DNA of 64,000 bases from Bacteroides intestinalis. GTDB taxonomy: Bacteria; Bacteroidota; Bacteroidia; Bacteroidales; Bacteroidaceae. The notes below the pieces were generated by a model that worked only from the letters and a program-made list of their open reading frames with translations, was not told the origin of the DNA and searched no databases. The stretch spans positions 682,155-746,154 of the forward strand of contig NZ_CABJDN010000002.1 in the NCBI RefSeq assembly GCF_902364365.1. The letters are read 5' to 3'. Numbering within the stretch: position 1 is the first letter of the stretch; each line of letters opens with the position of its first letter. This document shows, in pieces, positions 46,175-54,806 of this stretch. Both the position numbers and the translations under genes were made by a program.

Positions 46175-46262
46175 CTGTCTGCAAGGAGTTAACTTCTTGC
46201 GAACAAAAAGTTAACTTCCTGTCGACAAGAAATTAAGTTCTTGCAGGCAGGAAGTTAAGTTG
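46175..46262. repeat. four-unit 22-bp tandem array between convergent genes
   Basis: Four units of exactly 22 bp (starting at 46175, 46197, 46219 and 46241) fill the whole gap between the kdgF stop and the GH105-CE8 stop. Each ends in GTTAACTTC or TTAAGTTC-type words, with CAAG or CAGG before it. Odd units start CTGTC and even units start TTGC, giving a 44-bp higher period. Confidence 0.82.
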
Positions 46263-48368
46263 TTATTTTGCAGATTTCCAATCACTACACATTTTATAGA
46301 TATAACTCAGATCATCATATAGTGTAGCTTCCTTTTTCGTCAATTGTTTCGCCCACTTCACACGATCGGCTGTCGGAGAGCCCTCTCCAGTACTTCCATA
46401 TTCAGCATAACGTGCTGTCTTCTCATTTTCTGCATTTCCCCAGTTATGCCAACCTTCGGGACGGATATGTTTACCCATTTCGCAATTGATAAATACAGTA
46501 GCGGCATACGGACGCCAGGGACGTCCCAGATATACCTTATCCACACCAGGGTCGGCAGTCAGCCGGCAGTTCTTGAAAACGTATCCCACCGCAATATCTT
46601 TGGGGGTAGAAGCTGCCGTTACGTATGAATTGGTTTTACTCCGTATCTCGCAATTCTCAAACAATGCAGTAGAAGGACCAAATATAAAATCGGTAGTACC
46701 ATCAATATAACAATCTACAAAATAGAGCCGTGTACCGGCAACACCTGTATAAATAGTATCCTGATTACCCAAAATACGGCAGTTTATGAATACCAGTTTA
46801 TCACCTTCCGTATGAAGTGCCACGGCTTGTCCCAGTCTGGCGGCATTATTTTCTATAGTCAGATTCTTGAAAGTTATGCTATTCCCCTCTACTTTCACTG
46901 TATAGGTGCGAAAAGTACCCATTTTATTAATATTGGCGTGGTCATCATACGTGATAATCGTATTTTCCACACTTTCACCAATGAATTCTACATTCTGCAA
47001 CCAGGAAGGGATAACCACTTTTTCTTTATAAGTACCATTCTTTACCAGTACCGTCACTTTATAATCCATAAAAGCCCGGATACCTTCCATAGCTTCTGTC
47101 AAAGTACGATAGTCTCCCGAACCATCGCGAGATACAACAATCGTATCCTTCCATTGAGTCTGTGCCGACAATGGCGACTGCAAACGCTCCCATTCCAAAC
47201 TTGCCATGATAAACGGGCCTACCGCCTTGGGATCATTGCTACGGATTGTCTCATTTATATAATAGGTGTAATCGCCCATACGGTAATTCTTACCGCCTAA
47301 TCCGGCAACTGCACAAGCTTTCGTAATAGTTACCACACCATCTTTATCTACTTCGATGAAGTTATCGAGGATGCCCTGATAGCCTTTGAGAGCTACTTCC
47401 AGATATGACTTATCAATATATCCTTTACGAACCGCCTTAAACAAAGCGTAAACAAACATAGTGGAACAAGAAGACTCTACATAGTTTCCTTTCTCACCGC
47501 TTTTATCCAGTACCTGATACCACAGTCCCGTCTTCGGATCTTGTATACGCTTCACTTGTGCAGCAATATTATTCAAGATAACGAGCATAGAATCACGTCC
47601 AGCCTCATGCTTTGGAATATAGTCCAATGCATCTACAAATGCCATTGCATACCAGCCCATAGCACGTCCCCAGCTATGTTGAGACTGTCCGGTAACAGGA
47701 TCTGCCCAACGTTCCTTACGACTGACGTCACAGGCATGACGGTAAAGGCCATTTTTGGGGTCATAAGTATGGCGGGCTACTGTAATAAACTGATTGACAA
47801 TATCCTGATAATCCTGCACACGATTATTACGGTAAGCATATTCTGCATAGAAAGGCGCTCCCATATAAATACCATCCAGCCACATCTGGTTAGGATAAAT
47901 CTTCTTATGCCAGAAGCCACCGTCCTCATTGCGCGGATGGGTATCGAGCTGGCTGCGCAGCAAGTCTATAGCTTTCTTATATTTCTCATCTTTCGTCTGT
48001 TCATAAATACGGAACAGGAATTTACCGGAGTTCAGACGGTCAATATTATATTCATGTAATTTATAAGTCTCGATGCTTCCATCATTGTGTATCATAGTGT
48101 CCGCGTAAGCCAATGCATAGTCGAACATTTTCCTATCTCCATAGGTATCATACACATCCAGCATAGCTTGCAATTCCAGCCCGTGGCAATAGTCCCATTT
48201 CAATTTCGGCTGGAAATCCAACTGCCAGGATTCCGGGCAACGAATCATCTCTGACTCTACCATACGCACCGACCAGGGTTGCTTATCACTGACTTTCTGG
48301 GCGGACAACTGGGTAGAGCAAAGCAGCGCTCCCATCACAAAAGTTTTACAAAGTAGATTATTCATCAT
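46263..48368 (-). CDS. GH105 unsaturated galacturonyl hydrolase fused to CE8 pectin methylesterase
   Basis: The 701-residue product is started at the ATG at 48368. An upstream in-frame ATG at 48431 adds 21 residues and spoils the signal peptide. Residues of about 30-400 are a GH105 (alpha/alpha)6 barrel with QMWLDGIYMGAPFYAEYA, QHSWGRAMGWYAMA and SSCSTMFVYAL. Residues of about 415-690 are a CE8 domain with ILGNQDTIYTG, DFIFGPSTALFENC and LGRPWRPYA. GH105 removes the unsaturated uronate left by lyases, and CE8 de-esterifies galacturonan. The signal peptide places both in the periplasm. The released product would go to the transporter encoded next door and then to KdgF. Confidence 0.93.
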   Translation of the reverse strand: MMNNLLCKTFVMGALLCSTQLSAQKVSDKQPWSVRMVESEMIRCPESWQLDFQPKLKWDYCHGLELQAMLDVYDTYGDRKMFDYALAYADTMIHNDGSIETYKLHEYNIDRLNSGKFLFRIYEQTKDEKYKKAIDLLRSQLDTHPRNEDGGFWHKKIYPNQMWLDGIYMGAPFYAEYAYRNNRVQDYQDIVNQFITVARHTYDPKNGLYRHACDVSRKERWADPVTGQSQHSWGRAMGWYAMAFVDALDYIPKHEAGRDSMLVILNNIAAQVKRIQDPKTGLWYQVLDKSGEKGNYVESSCSTMFVYALFKAVRKGYIDKSYLEVALKGYQGILDNFIEVDKDGVVTITKACAVAGLGGKNYRMGDYTYYINETIRSNDPKAVGPFIMASLEWERLQSPLSAQTQWKDTIVVSRDGSGDYRTLTEAMEGIRAFMDYKVTVLVKNGTYKEKVVIPSWLQNVEFIGESVENTIITYDDHANINKMGTFRTYTVKVEGNSITFKNLTIENNAARLGQAVALHTEGDKLVFINCRILGNQDTIYTGVAGTRLYFVDCYIDGTTDFIFGPSTALFENCEIRSKTNSYVTAASTPKDIAVGYVFKNCRLTADPGVDKVYLGRPWRPYAATVFINCEMGKHIRPEGWHNWGNAENEKTARYAEYGSTGEGSPTADRVKWAKQLTKKEATLYDDLSYIYKMCSDWKSAK

Positions 48369-48412
48369 TCTATTCTTGTTTTTAGGTATATAGATTATAT
48401 TGAGTAATGTGA

Positions 48413-48420
48413 CAAAGATA
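48413..48420 (-). promoter_or_regulatory. -7 box of the GH105-CE8 gene
   Basis: On the minus strand TATCTTTG lies 45 bases before the start at 48368. The -33 region does not match TTTG, so activation is likely to be needed. Confidence 0.5.
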
Positions 48421-48475
48421 GCGGTTCTCACCTAAACCGTTGTGTACTTTTCGACCGAAATGGTGCATTATTTAT

Positions 48476-48564
48476 TTTCGTCCTCTACAATCTTATTTTT
48501 TCGTGTACGAGAACGAGCGATTTCGTGCGCGATAACGAGTTTTTTGCCATTTATTTGCATTTCG
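48476..48564. repeat. 22-bp spaced TTTCG/TTTGC repeats between divergent promoters
   Basis: TTTCG at 48476, 48499 and 48521, TTTGC at 48543 and 48554, and TTTCG at 48560 are mostly spaced 22-23 or 11 bases apart. The two central units share TTTCGTG and AACGAG. The array is weaker than the others but lies midway between the GH105-CE8 and ExuT promoters. Confidence 0.6.
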
Positions 48565-48597
48565 AACAAAAATTGCAGGAAATTAGACGAAAAAAGT

Positions 48598-48628
48598 ATT
48601 GATATACATCAAATAATGTGTATTTTTG
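48598..48628 (+). promoter_or_regulatory. promoter of the hexuronate transporter gene
   Basis: ATTG (48598-48601) and TATTTTTG (48621-48628) are 19 bases apart, close to the Bacteroides consensus. The ATG follows 40 bases later. Confidence 0.62.
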
Positions 48629-48668
48629 GCCCCAGAAATAAGAATTAATAATTTTAAATCAACGTATC

Positions 48669-50114
48669 ATGAGTTTAAATCAAAATGCAGTGGGAAAGAT
48701 GACCAACTACAGGTGGACCATCTGTGCCATGTTATTTTTTGCGACAACAGTAAACTACCTTGACCGCCAGGTGCTGTCATTGACGTGGGATGAATTTATC
48801 AAACCCGAATTCCATTGGGACGAATCACACTACGGCATTATCACATCTGTCTTTTCTATTGTTTATGCAGTCTGCATGTTATTTGCAGGCCGTTTCGTAG
48901 ACTGGATGGGAACTAAGAAGGGTTTTCTCTGGGCTATCGGCGTATGGTCGGCAGGTGCCTGCCTCCATGCCTTATGTGGTATCGTTACAGAACATTTTGT
49001 AGGTCTGCACAGTGCAGCCGAATTAATGGGAGCGACCGGTGATGTTGTAGTAACCATCGCTACCGTCAGTATGTACTGCTTCCTCGCCGCCCGTTGCGTA
49101 CTGGCACTTGGTGAGGCCGGTAACTTCCCCGCAGCCATCAAAGTAACCGCCGAGTACTTCCCTAAGAAAGACCGCGCGTATGCTACTTCAATCTTCAATG
49201 CCGGTGCTTCTATCGGTGCTTTGGTTGCCCCGCTGTCTATTCCTTTGCTGGCTAAGGCTTGGGGCTGGGAGATGGCTTTCATAGTAATCGGTGCTCTTGG
49301 TTTTATCTGGATGGGCTTTTGGGTATTCATGTATTCCAAACCTTCTGAAAGCAAACACGTAAACAAAGCTGAACTGGACTACATCGAACAGGATAGTTAT
49401 GAAGAAGGTGCTGCTCCGATAGTAGCAGAGAAAGACGAAAAGAAAATGAAATTCTGGCAGTGCTTCAGCTACAAGCAAACTTGGGCATTCGCTTTCGGTA
49501 AGTTCATGACCGACGGTGTGTGGTGGTTCTTCTTGTTCTGGACTCCTTCTTATCTGAATACACAATTCGGTATCAAAACCTCTGAAGGATTGGGTATGGC
49601 ATTGATCTTTACGCTGTATGCCATTACGATGCTCTCAATCTATGGTGGTAAATTGCCTACCATCATCATGAAGAAAACCGGCTTAAATCCTTATGCCGCC
49701 CGTATGCGTGCGATGTTGATTTTCGCATTCTTCCCGCTGGTAGTGTTGCTAGCACAACCTTTGGGTACTATATCTCCGTGGTTGCCGGTTATCATGATCG
49801 GTATCGGTGGCGCAGCTCATCAATCCTGGTCTGCCAATATCTTCTCTACGGTAAGTGATATGTTCCCCCGTGCTGCTATTGCAAGTATCACTGGCATTGG
49901 TGGTATGGCAGGGGGCGTAGGTTCCATGCTGCTGCAGTTCATAGCAGGTGAGCTCTTCGTTTATGCCGGAGAAACCAACATGACTTTCATGGGCTTTGAA
50001 GGCAAACCGGCAGGATACTTCATCATCTTCTGCGTATGTGCGGTAGCTTACCTGCTCGGTTGGGTTGTCATGAAGGCTTTGGTTCCGAAATACAAACCTA
50101 TCGTATTGGAATAA
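48669..50114 (+). CDS. MFS hexuronate transporter, ExuT-like
   Basis: The 481-residue membrane protein belongs to the anion:cation symporter branch of MFS that includes ExuT. It shows VNYLDRQVLS in helix 1, AGRFVDWMGTKKGFL in loop 2-3, LALGEAGNFPAAIKVTAEYFPKKDRA near residue 140, and RAAIASITGIGGMAGGVGSM in the C-terminal half. These are hallmark motifs of hexuronate transporters. It probably imports galacturonate and unsaturated uronates released in the periplasm. An extra segment at about residues 100-130 separates helices in the N-terminal half. It is divergent from GH105-CE8 and ends at a GNRA-loop terminator. Confidence 0.9.
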   Translation: MSLNQNAVGKMTNYRWTICAMLFFATTVNYLDRQVLSLTWDEFIKPEFHWDESHYGIITSVFSIVYAVCMLFAGRFVDWMGTKKGFLWAIGVWSAGACLHALCGIVTEHFVGLHSAAELMGATGDVVVTIATVSMYCFLAARCVLALGEAGNFPAAIKVTAEYFPKKDRAYATSIFNAGASIGALVAPLSIPLLAKAWGWEMAFIVIGALGFIWMGFWVFMYSKPSESKHVNKAELDYIEQDSYEEGAAPIVAEKDEKKMKFWQCFSYKQTWAFAFGKFMTDGVWWFFLFWTPSYLNTQFGIKTSEGLGMALIFTLYAITMLSIYGGKLPTIIMKKTGLNPYAARMRAMLIFAFFPLVVLLAQPLGTISPWLPVIMIGIGGAAHQSWSANIFSTVSDMFPRAAIASITGIGGMAGGVGSMLLQFIAGELFVYAGETNMTFMGFEGKPAGYFIIFCVCAVAYLLGWVVMKALVPKYKPIVLE

Positions 50115-50144
50115 TATTATTATTCTATATATAATAAAAAATGA

Positions 50145-50174
50145 CAAAGGTGCTCAGCGATGGGCACCTTTTTT
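50145..50174 (+). terminator. terminator of the transporter gene
   Basis: GGTGCTCA (50149-50156) pairs with TGGGCACC (50161-50168), with one G-U pair. The loop is the stable tetraloop GCGA, and TTTTTT follows. The A run on the left allows minus-strand termination too. Confidence 0.88.
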
Positions 50175-50334
50175 AGTATAATATAAAAAGTATGGGCACA
50201 AAAAAAGCCCCTTCTCACGAAGTGACTCTCTTCTGCACTCTCCTGCTAAAACCACACAAACCTCAGTGCCCACTTTAGCAAATTACACCTCCAGACGGTT
50301 CATGAGAGATACAGGAGCGCAAAATTTTAAGATG
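50175..50334. other. intergenic stretch with unexplained stem
   Basis: This part of the gap between two convergent genes contains GCTAAA (50245-50250) paired with TTTAGC (50274-50279). A GCCCC word followed on the minus strand by seven Ts lies near 50205. It may hold a structured RNA, but no gene or known family is recognised. Confidence 0.3.
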
Positions 50335-50360
50335 AAAAAAAGGGAAGTCTCACGACTTCC
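50335..50360 (-). terminator. Rho-independent terminator on the minus strand
   Basis: On the minus strand GGAAGTC-GTGA-GACTTCC (50343-50360) is followed by CCTTTTTTT. It serves the nuclease-helicase transcript and would also end the candidate small RNA started at about 50405. Confidence 0.88.
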
Positions 50361-50405
50361 ACAATTCTTCTAACCTTAAATCTAAATCTCTATGAAAAAA
50401 ACGTT
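50335..50405 (-). ncRNA. candidate small RNA of about 70 nt
   Basis: A minus-strand -7 box TATCTTTG at 50409-50416 predicts a start near 50405, and the strong terminator ends at 50335. The transcript would be about 70 nt, with a U-rich 5' part, an unstructured middle rich in purines, and a terminal hairpin. No ORF is evident on this strand. The -33 element is weak, so the region could be only the 3' tail of the helicase mRNA. Confidence 0.4.
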
Positions 50406-50408
50406 CGG

Positions 50409-50416
50409 CAAAGATA
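50409..50416 (-). promoter_or_regulatory. -7 box of the candidate small RNA
   Basis: TATCTTTG on the minus strand lies 86 bases after the helicase stop, where no coding gene follows. It is flanked by an inverted CGGC/GCCG. Confidence 0.4.
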
Positions 50417-50501
50417 GCCGTTTATTCCATTCGGAGATATTAATAAAAGATATAAAGATTTGAGGAACATTTAAGATTTACTAAATGGAATTGGTAAAGC
50501 T

Positions 50502-53500
50502 TTATAAAACCGTATCAAGCAGATCGGCATAGATAGGATTTTGTCGTAACAAGTGAGGCACCCCTGTCATAAATAGCTGCTTGCGGGCACGGGTGAGCGC
50601 AACGTTTAGTTTCCGATCAATCCATACCCCTTTTTCTTCCGTAAGGTTGGCAAGAAATTTCAGTTGATAAGTACGGTTCACACAGAAAGAATAAATAATC
50701 ACATCCCTCTCACTCCCTTGGAAACGTTCTACAGTGTCCACCAGAATATCATTCAAAACAGGAATACCCAAAGCTGCTATCTCGCTCTTTATAAGAGCTA
50801 TCTGACTACGATAAGGAGTGATAACACCTAAAGTCAAAGCAGAATTAAAACCAGAATTGCTTGCTTCATACTGTCTGTAAACGGCAGCAGCCAACCGAGC
50901 TGTAAGCTGTGCTTCGGAATGGTTAATCTTCGCTGATTGTGAAGGAGTCTCCGGCACCGAGGGAAGAAAAGCTACCCGACTCACCAATACATCAGCAAAT
51001 TCATCATTCTCCAGTCCCGGAGCAAGTTCAAGTTCACCTTGCTGATGCGGCAAACCGACCGCTTCCAGTAATCCGCCATAAAAAGCACGATTAGGGAACC
51101 GGGCTACTTCCACATTCATACGTCCCTGCCGGCAAAGCATATCGTAAAAATGCTGAGTGGTTGGCGACGGATGATTAACAGAGATTGTACGATAGAGACG
51201 TTCGAACAGAGAATCTTTTAGATTATACAAACCGATACTCTGCAGACATTCTTCACACACTTCAGATTGCGATTCGGATTGAAGAACAACGGCAGGCAGT
51301 TGTTTATGATCGCCGATAAGAATGAACTTACCGATGGCGTTGTTGCCAGCCACATTTCGTGCACAAAGAAGTCCTAACAGTTGCGGCTCCAATATCTGGG
51401 TAGCCTCATCCACAATAGCCACATCAAAAGTCTTCAGACGAAACATATCCGTTTTAGATGAGAAGGTAGCAACAGTACCAACGAAAACACGGCAACGTTC
51501 TATGCGTGCGTGTACTTCACGACGTGTAGAACAAGGCTCCAGCACATTCTCTATTAATCGGGAACGGAAAGGAGGATCGCAAGAGAGCTCACTTCCGATA
51601 CGAATAAAATCAATCTCAGGCGTTATTACAGAAAGGGTTTTGCAGATCTCATCCACTGCACGATTTGTATATGAAAGCAACAGTATCTGTTTCCCGTCAC
51701 GATAGAATGCTTCTACCATACCACGCAAAGCACGGGAAGTCTTTCCGGTGCCCGGAGGACCTATCAAAAGAAAATAATCCCTGGCTGCCTGTGCCTTCAA
51801 GGTAATGCGGGAAAAATCATTGGAAGCAGCTGCAATACGGGCATCAAAAGAAGTATCAAATTCCGGTTCACGCTGAGACAGCAATAGATCCCGGCGATCC
51901 TTGTTAGCGGAAAGGAAAGCGGAAAGTCCCAGATACATGCTGCGGAAAGAAGTATCCATATAATCGTGCTCTATGGCATAGCGACTATCCAGAGGAAGCA
52001 CAGAAGTATTTTGTTGCGAAGCACGAAGACGGATACGGATATCCCGGTCGGTGATTCGCTCTATATTTCCTTTGAATACCATCTTATTGGTTACATTGTC
52101 CGTATCTTGATTGCGTTGATAGAGGACAATGGTGTCACCCTCACGGAAATTCGGCAAAACTTGCAGAGGTGAATCATTAACCGGACGTGCCAGTACAAGA
52201 TATGCCTTATGTATATCTGCCGCATGATTCTCCGTGATCGTCAGATCATATAGTATCTCTCCCGCCTCACGTTTTTCTTCAAGTGTGGAAAGCCACAAAG
52301 CAGCAGCTCCTGCACGCCCTTCATAATCGATATCACCTGATTTCGAAGTGTACAATTCCTTGGTTATAAAATTGTAGAGTGTATAGAAGTAACGTTGCTC
52401 CAATGCAGTAAGCATCCGGATACGTTGTGCCACTACATCGATGGACGGATAGAGATAGCGTTTCCATAACGTGTTATTCAGATGACGCTCATTCAGTGTC
52501 TCCGGATTGATAGCTTTCAGACATTCCGCCGTATAATAAGGACTGTTACGTAATTGCATGCCATATTCATTCGCCACAATCCGGTTGCGGACATCCATCA
52601 CACGCCGTACCATCGCCCACGATGGACGAGCAGGATATAACAACGGGTAACGTGTATACAGCAAGTATGCCTTTACTCTACGGTGGTCCATTCCCATAGA
52701 ATATTCCAGCACTGCCTGATACAATAACATCTGCACCTTATTATTCTCTTTCGGTTCCACCTTACCCCGGATAGAGTACTCATCGGCTTTACCCGACTTC
52801 ATTTCTATAAAGGAAGACATATCGCGCTGCATATAGTCCAGACGTCCTTGCAACCCCAGTGCTTCACATATATAGGTAGGTTCCAGTACCGCATCTGTTT
52901 TATCCAGTTCATAACCGGGAGTCCGGAAAGTTTCAGTCACCGTTTGACGGATATGTTCGAAGTGCCGTTTACAATCGGCAAAGAATTCCTTTTCTTTCTC
53001 CTTGTCCAGCAAATCGGCACATGCAGCCAACTCTATGGAATAAGTGCGGAAAGCCTTTTTCATGCAGGATAAATAGTCCGGCTCCTCTTTCGCATAGATC
53101 CATTCGTCCAGGAAAAGATTGGCAATATTACCGAGCAACAGAGGACGTGTATTATCGGGAGATTGCAAACGTGCCAGCAGATAATTGGCCGGATGATGCC
53201 CGTAATCTTTAAAACACTCTGCCAGAGAACTGATATCCAACAGATAATCCGGTTCTAAAATAATAAAGGAAGGTGTCAATACACCTGCCTCATCTACAGC
53301 TACATCCAATAGATTGACCTGTGCATGGCGCCATAACAATTGACAGGTTTCTGCAAATTCCTCATTCACCTGCGGTACATTGTATCGCACCCGTAACGGT
53401 TCATCAGCAACGGTATCTACAGGCAATACATATAAATACGTATCATCGGCATATTGAAAACAAACACGCATCCGGCGTACCCGTTCTTTAGCAGGCGGAG

Positions 53501-53894
53501 AAACGATGTAAGTAGCATCCGCACGGGGAAGCAAGCGGTAAAGTTCCGCCGGTACCTCCTCTCCCGTAAGCTTCTTCACAAAGAAAGTCAATGTCTTGAT
53601 GTCTCTCAACAGATTCTCTCGTGAGGGTTCAGCCAAACGGTTCAGAACAGCATTGGAGGTCAGGCGAAAAGTATGTAAACGATTTTGTTCCACAACAGAC
53701 AGTCCGGCTTTCGAGGCAACAAAGCTGATACGTGCAGACAAGTCAGTCATTTGCAAGCTACCGTCCGGCATCTGTGTACGGCAAAGACGTTCCAGAAATT
53801 CACGGAGCTGACGGTAAGCCGTTGTTAACGGAATATTTTCATCCCGGCAGACCGTAAGTAAAAAGTAATAGTATTCCCGTGCCTCTTCCTGCAT
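50502..53894 (-). CDS. Dna2-like nuclease-helicase (PD-(D/E)XK plus SF1 helicase)
   Basis: The 1130-residue protein joins a Cas4/RecB-type nuclease to a superfamily 1B helicase. The nuclease triad is visible as Asp353 in GRLDYM and Glu364-x-Lys366 in FIEMKSG. The helicase starts near residue 700 with Walker A Lys718 in IGPPGTGKTSRA, then VDEATQI, GDHKQLPAV, a C-terminal ERFQGSERDVIIYSF and ALTRARKQLF. Such proteins process DNA flaps and ends in repair or replication. The start overlaps the tatC stop in TAATG, suggesting coupled translation with a protein-export gene. The exact role is unknown. Confidence 0.88.
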   Translation of the reverse strand: MQEEAREYYYFLLTVCRDENIPLTTAYRQLREFLERLCRTQMPDGSLQMTDLSARISFVASKAGLSVVEQNRLHTFRLTSNAVLNRLAEPSRENLLRDIKTLTFFVKKLTGEEVPAELYRLLPRADATYIVSPPAKERVRRMRVCFQYADDTYLYVLPVDTVADEPLRVRYNVPQVNEEFAETCQLLWRHAQVNLLDVAVDEAGVLTPSFIILEPDYLLDISSLAECFKDYGHHPANYLLARLQSPDNTRPLLLGNIANLFLDEWIYAKEEPDYLSCMKKAFRTYSIELAACADLLDKEKEKEFFADCKRHFEHIRQTVTETFRTPGYELDKTDAVLEPTYICEALGLQGRLDYMQRDMSSFIEMKSGKADEYSIRGKVEPKENNKVQMLLYQAVLEYSMGMDHRRVKAYLLYTRYPLLYPARPSWAMVRRVMDVRNRIVANEYGMQLRNSPYYTAECLKAINPETLNERHLNNTLWKRYLYPSIDVVAQRIRMLTALEQRYFYTLYNFITKELYTSKSGDIDYEGRAGAAALWLSTLEEKREAGEILYDLTITENHAADIHKAYLVLARPVNDSPLQVLPNFREGDTIVLYQRNQDTDNVTNKMVFKGNIERITDRDIRIRLRASQQNTSVLPLDSRYAIEHDYMDTSFRSMYLGLSAFLSANKDRRDLLLSQREPEFDTSFDARIAAASNDFSRITLKAQAARDYFLLIGPPGTGKTSRALRGMVEAFYRDGKQILLLSYTNRAVDEICKTLSVITPEIDFIRIGSELSCDPPFRSRLIENVLEPCSTRREVHARIERCRVFVGTVATFSSKTDMFRLKTFDVAIVDEATQILEPQLLGLLCARNVAGNNAIGKFILIGDHKQLPAVVLQSESQSEVCEECLQSIGLYNLKDSLFERLYRTISVNHPSPTTQHFYDMLCRQGRMNVEVARFPNRAFYGGLLEAVGLPHQQGELELAPGLENDEFADVLVSRVAFLPSVPETPSQSAKINHSEAQLTARLAAAVYRQYEASNSGFNSALTLGVITPYRSQIALIKSEIAALGIPVLNDILVDTVERFQGSERDVIIYSFCVNRTYQLKFLANLTEEKGVWIDRKLNVALTRARKQLFMTGVPHLLRQNPIYADLLDTVL

Positions 53895-54715
53895 TACTCC
53901 TCCTTATCTTCATCCGCCTCGTCCGTGTCAGTTTTCTTATCCTTAATCATCAGGATACTCAACTCATAGAGCAGATAAAGCGGAATAGAAACCACTGTCA
54001 GAGTGAAAGGATCGCCGGTTGGCGTAATAATAGCTGCGACTATCACAATAATCACCAGTGCATGACGACGGTACTTGCGCAGGAAAGATTTGTGTACCAA
54101 TCCCAAAAGTGAAAGTAACCAGGTCACCAACGGCAATTCAAAAGCCAGTCCCATACAGAGCACCAGCATCATGAAGTTATCTATGTAAGAATTTAAAGAA
54201 ATCTGATTCTCGATGGATGCACTCAGTTCGTAGGTAGAGAGAAAGCGCAACGTCAATGGGTAGACCATAAAATAGCCCAGCAGTACACCGAGGAAAAACA
54301 TCACTGTACCAATACATAAAGCTTTCTTCACCCCACGACGCTCGTTAGGATAAAGGGCAGGACTGATAAACCTCCAGATTTCGAAAAAGATATAAGGCGT
54401 AGCCGTAACTACCGACATCCAGAATGCGGTGGACATATGAACAAAGAACGGAGCCGCCAGATTTATATTGATCAGTTTGACATGAAACTGCTGCGTAAAG
54501 AATTCATCGTTAAGATTGAATGTTTTTCCTACATATCGCAGCACGTCGTAAAAAATGAAATCATTGTGGCAGGGTGCCAACACCACATTATCAAACAACC
54601 ACGGCATTGCAATAAAATAACCGACTGCAAATACAAACCACACACCGAGAACTCGAAACAGTACCCGACGCAGTTCGTCCAAATGATCCCAAAAGGTTAG
54701 TTCTTTATCTGCCAT
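53894..54715 (-). CDS. tatC: twin-arginine translocase subunit TatC
   Basis: TatC is the inner-membrane receptor that binds twin-arginine signal peptides and exports folded proteins together with TatA. The 273-residue protein opens with FWDHLDELRRVLFRV, the family N-terminal signature with the essential Glu. It has about six membrane helices, including the conserved segment FEIWRFISPALYPNERRG and a periplasmic FELPLVTWLL region. It carries a charged C-terminal tail rich in Lys, Asp and Glu. It lies 91 bases after tatA, a gap that holds a palindromic element. The stop overlaps the helicase start by one base. Confidence 0.95.
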   Translation of the reverse strand: MADKELTFWDHLDELRRVLFRVLGVWFVFAVGYFIAMPWLFDNVVLAPCHNDFIFYDVLRYVGKTFNLNDEFFTQQFHVKLININLAAPFFVHMSTAFWMSVVTATPYIFFEIWRFISPALYPNERRGVKKALCIGTVMFFLGVLLGYFMVYPLTLRFLSTYELSASIENQISLNSYIDNFMMLVLCMGLAFELPLVTWLLSLLGLVHKSFLRKYRRHALVIIVIVAAIITPTGDPFTLTVVSIPLYLLYELSILMIKDKKTDTDEADEDKEE

Positions 54716-54727
54716 ACTAGTGAAATA

Positions 54728-54796
54728 GTTACAAGCTACAAGCTATAAGTACCTTCGGCATGATAGCACAGATACTTGTAGCTCGTAGCTTGTAAC
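54728..54796. repeat. palindromic element, copy 1 (tatA-tatC gap)
   Basis: The 24-base arms at 54728-54751 and 54773-54796 are imperfect reverse complements built from ACAAGCTAC words. The loop includes CCTTCGGCATGATAGC. A related copy lies at 59854-59924. It lies within a probable tat operon and would fold in the mRNA. Confidence 0.75.
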
Positions 54797-54806
54797 CCGT
54801 AGCTTA

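Noticed and set aside
50392..50463. 23-codon plus-strand ORF starting ATGAAAAAAACG
   Set aside because: It is very short, has no downstream gene on that strand to regulate, and overlaps the candidate small RNA promoter.
50502..53894. Cas4-like nuclease taken as part of a CRISPR or defence system
   Set aside because: It is a Dna2-type fusion with a full SF1 helicase, coupled to tatC, and no other defence genes lie near.
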